Positions 5,847 through 11,806 of a stretch of 11,806 bases of DNA are shown here, piece by piece. A program made the translations under genes and the position numbers. Source of the DNA: Bacillota bacterium (GTDB taxonomy: Bacteria > Bacillota > Clostridia > Christensenellales > Aristaeellaceae). The stretch covers positions 1 through 11,806 of the forward strand of contig JAEVYX010000141.1 in the NCBI GenBank assembly GCA_023392515.1. The letters run 5' to 3'. Numbering within the stretch: position 1 is the first letter of the stretch; every line of letters begins with the position of its first letter. Below the pieces are notes generated by a model. The model saw only the letters and a list, made by a program, of their open reading frames with translations, had not been told where the DNA came from and ran no database searches.

Positions 5847-6512
5847 ATGGAGCTGGAAATCAGTATATTTCCAAAACATTTTTATGTTTTCGGCGTCAAT
5901 GTAGGGCTGTCTGTTGTTATTGCCTGGGGTGTCATTGCGTTTTTGCTGGTTTTGCTTGTATTGCTGCATTTTTCCATCCGCAAGTTTACGGAGGTTCCCC
6001 ACGGCATTCAAAACCTTTTGGAGCTGATCGTGGATGGCATCCACCACTTTGCGGAAACAAAGGTCGGTCATGCGGCAGATTTCGTGGCGCCTGTCACCCT
6101 GACCCTGATGCTGTATGTGTTTGCCACCACCTTTGTCGAATTATTTGGGCTGCCCCCCGCAACGGAAGACCTGAATTGTACCATTGCATTGGGCCTGAGC
6201 TCCTTTATCATGGTGAACATCACCGCCTTGAAATTCAAGGGGATCAAGGGCAGGGTCAAATCCCTTTGCACACCTGTGGCGGTAGTAGCGCCCATCCGGA
6301 TTCTTACTGACTGCATTGCCCCCGTGTCCATGGGAATCCGTCTTTTTGCAAACGTGCTGGTAGGCGGCGTTATCATGCAGCTGATCTATGCCGTTATTCC
6401 CATCATTGCCCCGGCTGCCCTTGCATCATACTTCAACGTGCTGCACGTGGCCATTCAAACCTTTGTGTTCGGCCTGTTGTCGCTGACCTACATCGGCGAA
6501 GCGGTTGAATAA
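5847..6512 (+). CDS. atpB: F1Fo ATP synthase subunit a
   Basis: Subunit a, 221 residues, the membrane stator that holds the ion half-channels next to the c-ring. Five or six hydrophobic helices are visible. The essential Arg is R165 in SMGIRLFANVLVGG, equivalent to Arg210 of E. coli. The conserved loop PPATEDLN (103-110) precedes the helix that leads to it. Length fits the shorter Firmicutes form. AAGGAGG (5833-5839) lies 7 nt before the ATG, inside the end of the upstream gene, so the two are probably translated together. Next is atpE after 44 bp. Confidence 0.95.
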   Translation: MELEISIFPKHFYVFGVNVGLSVVIAWGVIAFLLVLLVLLHFSIRKFTEVPHGIQNLLELIVDGIHHFAETKVGHAADFVAPVTLTLMLYVFATTFVELFGLPPATEDLNCTIALGLSSFIMVNITALKFKGIKGRVKSLCTPVAVVAPIRILTDCIAPVSMGIRLFANVLVGGVIMQLIYAVIPIIAPAALASYFNVLHVAIQTFVFGLLSLTYIGEAVE

Positions 6513-6556
6513 ATTCCTTCCTATTCAATGCATAACAATCAAGGAGGAAATGTATC

Positions 6557-6802
6557 ATGACTGTTTTAGGAACTATCGCAATCGCTGCCGCCATCGCCGC
6601 TCTTTGTGGAGCAGGAGCTGCCTTAGGCATGAGCATGGCAACCGGCAAAGCCGTGGAATCCATCGCCCGCCAGCCGGAAGCTGCCGGTAAAGTCAACTCA
6701 TCCCTGATGTTCGGTTTGATCATGATGGAAACCTGCGCCGTTTACGCGCTGCTGGTTGCTATTCTGATCGTATTCATCCTGGGCGGCAAAGTGGTAGCCT
6801 GA
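6557..6802 (+). CDS. atpE: F1Fo ATP synthase subunit c
   Basis: An 81-residue hairpin of two membrane helices joined by the polar loop ARQPEA (37-42), the part that touches gamma and epsilon. The ion-carrying carboxylate is Glu58 in MMETCAVY. Thr59 and Tyr63 sit where sodium-type c subunits have Ser66 and Tyr70 (Ilyobacter tartaricus numbering), but the Gln32 position is Met25. Helix 1 holds the Gly/Ala pattern GAGAALGMSMATG. AAGGAGG (6541-6547) with 9-nt spacing fixes the start. A perfect 8-bp hairpin covers the stop codon. Several copies are needed per enzyme, and the long gap behind this gene may serve that. Confidence 0.95.
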   Translation: MTVLGTIAIAAAIAALCGAGAALGMSMATGKAVESIARQPEAAGKVNSSLMFGLIMMETCAVYALLVAILIVFILGGKVVA

Positions 6803-6926
6803 TCACTTTGCGGTCCACCGCCTGGGGAATCTCCCTATAGGGAAGCGCTGATTGCCGGGGCATATCCGCAATAATGGTTATTGCCCCGCGATGTTGCACA
6901 TCCGGCGGCTGTATCGCCGATACAGC
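6786..6926 (+). promoter_or_regulatory. Hairpin cluster spanning the atpE stop and the atpE-atpF gap
   Basis: Successive stem-loops are seen. GCAAAGTG (6786-6793) pairs with CACTTTGC (6804-6811) across the atpE stop. TCCCTATAGGGA is at 6832-6843. GCAATAA (6868-6874) pairs with TTATTGC (6878-6884), with an alternative GGGGCA/TGCCCC pairing at 6857-6862/6882-6887. GCTGTATC (6908-6915) pairs with GATACAGC (6919-6926). The last is followed by TTCCTTT, a poor terminator tail. Such structures could protect the c-subunit message from 3' decay or cause partial termination. The rest of the 215-bp gap, up to the atpF ribosome binding site, shows no gene and no clear promoter. Confidence 0.5.
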
Positions 6927-7005
6927 TTCCTTTGGCTTCTTGCGGGACATAAAGGGTCTGTTGCCCCTCATTTATCAGGGTTCCTATGCGCGCGGGAAAT
7001 GAAAC

Positions 7006-7010
7006 GGAGG
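7006..7010 (+). promoter_or_regulatory. atpF: Ribosome binding site that sets the TTG start of atpF
   Basis: GGAGG at 7006-7010 lies 7 nt before TTG 7018-7020. No in-frame ATG or GTG fits, and the TTG gives the normal subunit b N-terminus, so this site decides the start. Confidence 0.8.
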
Positions 7011-7017
7011 GATCCAT

Positions 7018-7500
7018 TTGGAGGAACTTTTTAACCCCCTTTCCATACTGCTACATGTCATTAACGCCTGCATCCTTTTGGCGGCGCTGTATTGGCTTCT
7101 GTATAAGCCTGTGCGCAAGTTTATGCTTGCCCGCACGGAGAAGATCCAGGGCGAACTGGACCAGGCTCGCAGCACGCAGGAGTCTGCCGAAGTATTTTTG
7201 CAGGAGTCCCGGCAAAAGCTGGCCGGTGCCGACCATGAAGCCGCAGCCGCCATCTCTAAGGGCTCGCAGCAGGCACAGGTTCGGGCTCAGGAGATCATCG
7301 TCTCTGCCAAGCAGGAAGCCGACCGTATTATCAACCAGGCCCATCTGGATGCAAATCAGATCCTGGTAAACGCTAAAGAGGCAATGGAGAGCGAAGCTGC
7401 GACCCTGGCCGTGGACATCGCCGCCAAGGTTCTTTCCCGCGAAGTGAGCAAGGAAGATCACCGGCAGCTGATTGATGATTTCTTGAAGAAGGTGGGCTGA
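7018..7500 (+). CDS. atpF: F1Fo ATP synthase subunit b
   Basis: Subunit b, 160 residues, the peripheral-stalk dimer that links subunit a to the F1 head. It has one N-terminal membrane helix (about residues 7-29, ILLHVINACILLAALYWLLY region), the conserved KPVRKFM that follows it, then a long Ala/Gln/Glu-rich amphipathic helix to the end. The C-terminus, KEDHRQLIDDFLKKVG, is the normal end of Firmicutes b subunits, so there is no fused delta domain. Translation begins at TTG. A 4-bp gap leads to the short atpH. Confidence 0.92.
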   Translation: MEELFNPLSILLHVINACILLAALYWLLYKPVRKFMLARTEKIQGELDQARSTQESAEVFLQESRQKLAGADHEAAAAISKGSQQAQVRAQEIIVSAKQEADRIINQAHLDANQILVNAKEAMESEAATLAVDIAAKVLSREVSKEDHRQLIDDFLKKVG

Positions 7501-7504
7501 AGCC

Positions 7505-7747
7505 ATGCTGAAGGGTTTGCTTCTGACCGCCCTGCCTTTGAGCGATTCCCAGCAGGCAGCCATTGAAAGCCGCTTTTCTGCCGTGTTTGGGGAGACCGTC
7601 TCCCTGGAAGTCCGTTTGCAGGAGAACCTGCTGGGCGGCATACGTGTGGAATTGGGCGGCCGTGTATACGACGGCAGCCTGCGCTGGCAATTGAACAATG
7701 TGCTCAATGCCTTGCAAACCGGAGAGGAGGACGGCGGAAATGCTTGA
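7505..7747 (+). CDS. atpH: F1Fo ATP synthase subunit delta, C-terminal domain only
   Basis: Only 80 residues, against about 180 for normal delta/OSCP. What remains is a recognisable C-terminal domain: LLLTALPLSDSQQAAI (5-20) corresponds to the usual strand and SA-x-PL-x-x-x-Q, and ENLLGGIRVELGGRVYDGSL (40-59) is the conserved GGI-R...G..vyDGS motif, followed by WQLNNVLNAL. The N-terminal six-helix bundle that binds the alpha-subunit N-termini is absent. There is no room for it before the ATG, since atpF stops 5 bases earlier, and atpF carries no fusion. The frame is intact, with normal codon use and coupling to both neighbours. The last 8 bp overlap the atpA start. It is therefore probably a functional short form rather than a broken gene. 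Confidence 0.85.
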   Translation: MLKGLLLTALPLSDSQQAAIESRFSAVFGETVSLEVRLQENLLGGIRVELGGRVYDGSLRWQLNNVLNALQTGEEDGGNA

Positions 7748-9260
7748 TTGGAAATCCGTTGGCCAAGAGCTTCGGGGAAGGCTAAAAACCTACACCAGGC
7801 AAATGGACGTCCGCGGTGCCGGTGTAACATTGTCGGCCGGCGACGGTGTGGTATCCCTGTCCGGCCTTAGCGGCTGCAAACTGGGTGAATTGATCGAGTT
7901 TGAGTCCGGCGGCTTTGCCATTCTCATGAACTTGGAAGAAGAAACCGTCGGTGCGGTGCTTTTGGGGAACGACGCCGAAGTTTCTGTAGGCATGCGTGCC
8001 TTTGGTACCGGCCAGGTATTGTCCGTCCCAACCGGCGAAAGCCTGCTGGGCCGTGTCGTCAACCCTTTGGGCCAGCCTTTGGATGGCGCGGGCCGCATCC
8101 ACGCTTCCGAAATGCGCCCCATCGAATCCCCTGCCCCCAGCATTCTGGACCGCAAGCCTGTTTCCAAGCCTATGGAGACGGGGCTAATGGCGGTGGATGC
8201 CATGGTGCCCATCGGCCGCGGCCAGCGCGAATTGATTATCGGCGACCGGCAAACGGGAAAAACCTCCGTTGCCGTTGATACCATTATCAATCAAAAGGGC
8301 AAGAATGTCGCCTGCTTTTACGTGGCAATCGGTCAAAAGGCATCCAGTGTAGCGCAGATTATCGCGCAATTGAAGGATGCGGGGGCCATGGCCTACACGA
8401 CTGTCGTGTGCGCCACCGCCAGTGATTCGGCTACCATGCAGTACATCGCGCCATACTGCGGCTGCGCCATGGCCGAATGGTTTATGTTTAACGGCCGGGA
8501 TGCGCTTGTCATTTACGACGACTTGAGTAAGCACGCGGTCTCTTACCGGGCCATGTCGCTTTTGCTTCGCAGGCCGCCGGGCCGTGAAGCTTATCCTGGC
8601 GACGTTTTCTACCTTCACTCCCGGCTGCTGGAGCGGGCCGCCAACCTCAGCGAAAAACTGGGCGGCGGGTCCATGACGGCGCTGCCGATTGTAGAAACAT
8701 TGGCCGGAGACATTTCCGCCTACATTCCCACCAACGTAATTTCCATTACCGACGGGCAGATTTTCCTGGACACGGATCTGTTCCGCGAGGGTTTGCGCCC
8801 TGCCGTAAACGGCGGCCTGTCGGTCAGCCGCGTAGGCGGCGCCGCACAGACAAAGGCCATGCGCAAGGTAGCCGGTCAGCTGCGTCTGGAATTGGCCCAA
8901 TACCGGGAGCTGCAGATTTTTGCACAGTTCTCCTCGGATATGGACGCCACCACCCAGGACATGCTGAAATACGGTGCATTGCTCATGGAGCTTTTGAAGC
9001 AGCCCAACAATGCCCCCTTGGAGATGCCGGTTCAGGTATCCCTTCTGTATGCCATTACCCAGGGAACCTTGTCCCATGATACGTCCATTGCCACACTGCG
9101 GGCATTTAAGACCCAATTCCCTGTTTTCCTCAAGCAGCGTCATCCCCACGTGGTCAACACGCTGCAGCAGCAGGGCAAGTTTGACGATCAGGTGGAGGAG
9201 GAGCTCGGCCAGGCCGTACAGGAATGGCTGCATGAGCATGAGGCGGAGGCGGCGCTATGA
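7740..9260 (+). CDS. atpA: F1 ATP synthase subunit alpha
   Basis: Alpha subunit, 506 residues, of the F1 head; it binds non-catalytic nucleotides and contributes the arginine finger to the catalytic site on beta. The N-terminal barrel region includes VTLSAGDGVVSLSGL (29-43). Walker A GDRQTGKT is at 168-175 and Walker B LVIYDD at 256-261. The family stretch RRPPGREAYPGDVFYLHSRL is at 277-296, and the finger is Arg364 in SVSRVGGAAQ. The N-terminal helix WKSVGQELRGRL, the usual contact for delta, is present even though the delta N-terminal domain is missing. ATG 7740 is used because AGGAGG (7725-7730) lies 9 nt upstream and it gives the normal N-terminus. It overlaps atpH by 8 bp and atpG by 4 bp. 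Confidence 0.96.
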   Translation: MLDWKSVGQELRGRLKTYTRQMDVRGAGVTLSAGDGVVSLSGLSGCKLGELIEFESGGFAILMNLEEETVGAVLLGNDAEVSVGMRAFGTGQVLSVPTGESLLGRVVNPLGQPLDGAGRIHASEMRPIESPAPSILDRKPVSKPMETGLMAVDAMVPIGRGQRELIIGDRQTGKTSVAVDTIINQKGKNVACFYVAIGQKASSVAQIIAQLKDAGAMAYTTVVCATASDSATMQYIAPYCGCAMAEWFMFNGRDALVIYDDLSKHAVSYRAMSLLLRRPPGREAYPGDVFYLHSRLLERAANLSEKLGGGSMTALPIVETLAGDISAYIPTNVISITDGQIFLDTDLFREGLRPAVNGGLSVSRVGGAAQTKAMRKVAGQLRLELAQYRELQIFAQFSSDMDATTQDMLKYGALLMELLKQPNNAPLEMPVQVSLLYAITQGTLSHDTSIATLRAFKTQFPVFLKQRHPHVVNTLQQQGKFDDQVEEELGQAVQEWLHEHEAEAAL

Positions 9261-10131
9261 GTTCCATCGCCGAGGTCCGTCATCACATCAAAGTGGTTCG
9301 GGATATCAATAAAATCACCCGCGCCATGTACCTGATCTCCTCCGCCAAAATGAAAAAGGCCATGCGCATGCATGACCAGAACCTCATCTATTTCGGGCGG
9401 GTGCGTTCGGACATTCGGTATATCATGGAGAATATGGGCCATCCCATCAGAAACCCCTATTACCGGCAGCATGGCAAAAAAACGGGCTATGTGGTCATCG
9501 CAGGGGACAAGGGCTTGTGCGGCGGCTATAACAGCGAGGTTTTGAAGCTGGCCCGGCGCACCATCCAGGATGGCGTTCACGAGCAAAGATACTTGTTCAC
9601 CATCGGCCATATGGCCGGCGAATATTTCGACCGCCTGGGCATGAACCCGGACGTGAAATTCCTGCACGTCATTCAAAACCCCAGCCTGCAAAACGCCCGG
9701 GAAATTACCACGGTTTTATGCAAACTGTTTCGGGACAAGGAGCTGGATGAGGTCTATGTGATCTACACCGTCCTTGAAAAGCTGGGGCAGCTGAAACCCA
9801 CGGTCCTGCGGCTTTTGCCCGTATTGCAGGAAGACTTTCAGGACGCGCCTGTATTGCAAACCCAGTCCAGCGAACTGGAATTTCACCCTTCCGCAGCCGA
9901 GGTGCTGGACGCCATGGTCCCCCATTATCTGGTGGGCCTGGTGTATACTGCGCTGGTGCAGTCTTATGCCAGCGAGCACAGCGCCCGCATGTCCGCCATG
10001 GACGCCGCCACCCGCAACGCCGACGAAATGCTGGGCCACTTGAGCCTTGATCTCAATCATGCCAGGCAGTCCGTCATTACCCAGGAGATTACGGAGATCA
10101 TCTCCGGCAATCCTGACCAAGGAGCGATATC

Positions 10132-10135
<4 letters not shown>
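9257..10135 (+). CDS. atpG: F1 ATP synthase subunit gamma
   Basis: Gamma subunit, 292 residues, the central rotor shaft. The N-terminal coiled-coil helix begins EVRHHIKVVRDINKITRAMY (6-25) and has SSAKMKKA (28-35). The Rossmann-like middle carries the hallmark GDKGLCGGYN (83-92). The C-terminal helix has SEHSARMSAMDAATRNADEM, then RQSVITQEITEIISG near the end, all standard. The ATG overlaps the atpA stop as ATGA, so it is translationally coupled. Length is in the normal range. Confidence 0.95.
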
Positions 10136-11523
<1,388 letters not shown>

Positions 11524-11525
11524 TC

Positions 11526-11806
11526 ATGGCCGCAACCTTTCACCTGTCCATTATCACCCCGGAGCACTCTTTCTTTGAAGGGGATGTGGAAATGCTGGTG
11601 CTGGAAACCCCCGATGGGGAAATCGGCATTCAGGCGGGGCATGCCCCCATGGTCATTTCTACGGTGGAAGGCATCCTGCATCTTACGCAAAACGGCAATT
11701 CCCGCTGGGCGGCAGCCTCTTCCGGTTTCGCTACCGTGCTGCAGGATCAGGTGCTGCTCATGCTCCAAACCGCAGAATGGCCCGAGGAAATTGATATCAA
11801 GCGCGC
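11526..11806 (+). CDS. atpC: F1 ATP synthase subunit epsilon, 5' part only
   Basis: The first 93 codons, truncated by the right edge. MAATFHLSIITPEHSFFEGD and DGEIGIQAGHAPMV (30-43) are the N-terminal beta-sandwich of epsilon, which binds gamma and the c-ring. The visible end, TAEWPEEIDIKR, is the conserved link to the C-terminal helical hairpin, which inhibits hydrolysis in many bacteria. That hairpin is outside the window, so inhibitory capacity cannot be judged. The ATG lies 2 bases after the atpD stop. GGAGG (11511-11515) inside atpD is its ribosome binding site. Confidence 0.93.
   Translation, partial: MAATFHLSIITPEHSFFEGDVEMLVLETPDGEIGIQAGHAPMVISTVEGILHLTQNGNSRWAAASSGFATVLQDQVLLMLQTAEWPEEIDIKR

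Noticed and set aside
8184..9239. Long minus-strand frame opposite atpA
   Set aside because: It is antisense to a strongly conserved alpha subunit and shows no recognisable domain or ribosome binding site.

Overview
The window looks like chromosomal DNA of an anaerobic, low-to-moderate GC Gram-positive bacterium of the class Clostridia, probably an Oscillospiraceae/Ruminococcaceae-like lineage. This is inferred from strong AGGAGG-type ribosome binding sites, TTGACA/TATAAT promoters, a ferredoxin-NADP Nfn-type oxidoreductase and the gene order of the ATP synthase operon. No search was run, so the taxonomy is an inference. No tRNA, rRNA, CRISPR array or transposase gene was seen.

Left part (1-983): the 5' end of an alpha/beta-hydrolase (lysophospholipase-like) gene runs off the left edge on the minus strand, behind a near-consensus promoter. 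An 850-base stretch without a convincing gene follows. It holds a terminator-like hairpin, a possible structured RNA (282-387) and a 240-bp element built almost wholly of hairpins and closed by imperfect terminal inverted repeats (391-630).

Middle part (984-5218): two single-gene plus-strand units, a phosphoribosyltransferase and a radical SAM protein, each have their own promoter and terminator. The radical SAM gene converges on a minus-strand pair, nfnA-nfnB, which encodes the two subunits of an NADH/ferredoxin/NADP oxidoreductase. The large subunit is often annotated as glutamate synthase small chain. The pair shares a bidirectional terminator with the radical SAM gene.

Right part (5219-11806): a divergent promoter region separates nfnAB from a full F1Fo ATP synthase operon in the order I-like, a, c, b, delta, alpha, gamma, beta, epsilon (epsilon cut by the window edge). 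Genes are tightly coupled (ATGA overlaps at alpha/gamma and gamma/beta, 8-bp overlap at delta/alpha), except for a 215-bp hairpin-rich gap after the c-subunit gene.

The redox pair and the ATP synthase both belong to energy conservation: Nfn balances reduced ferredoxin, NADH and NADPH, and the F1Fo enzyme couples ATP to an ion gradient. The most unusual points are a delta subunit that has only the C-terminal domain (80 residues instead of about 180), the hairpin cluster after atpE, a c subunit with a mixed ion-binding signature, and the structured intergenic element. I did not find a clearly new multi-gene system.
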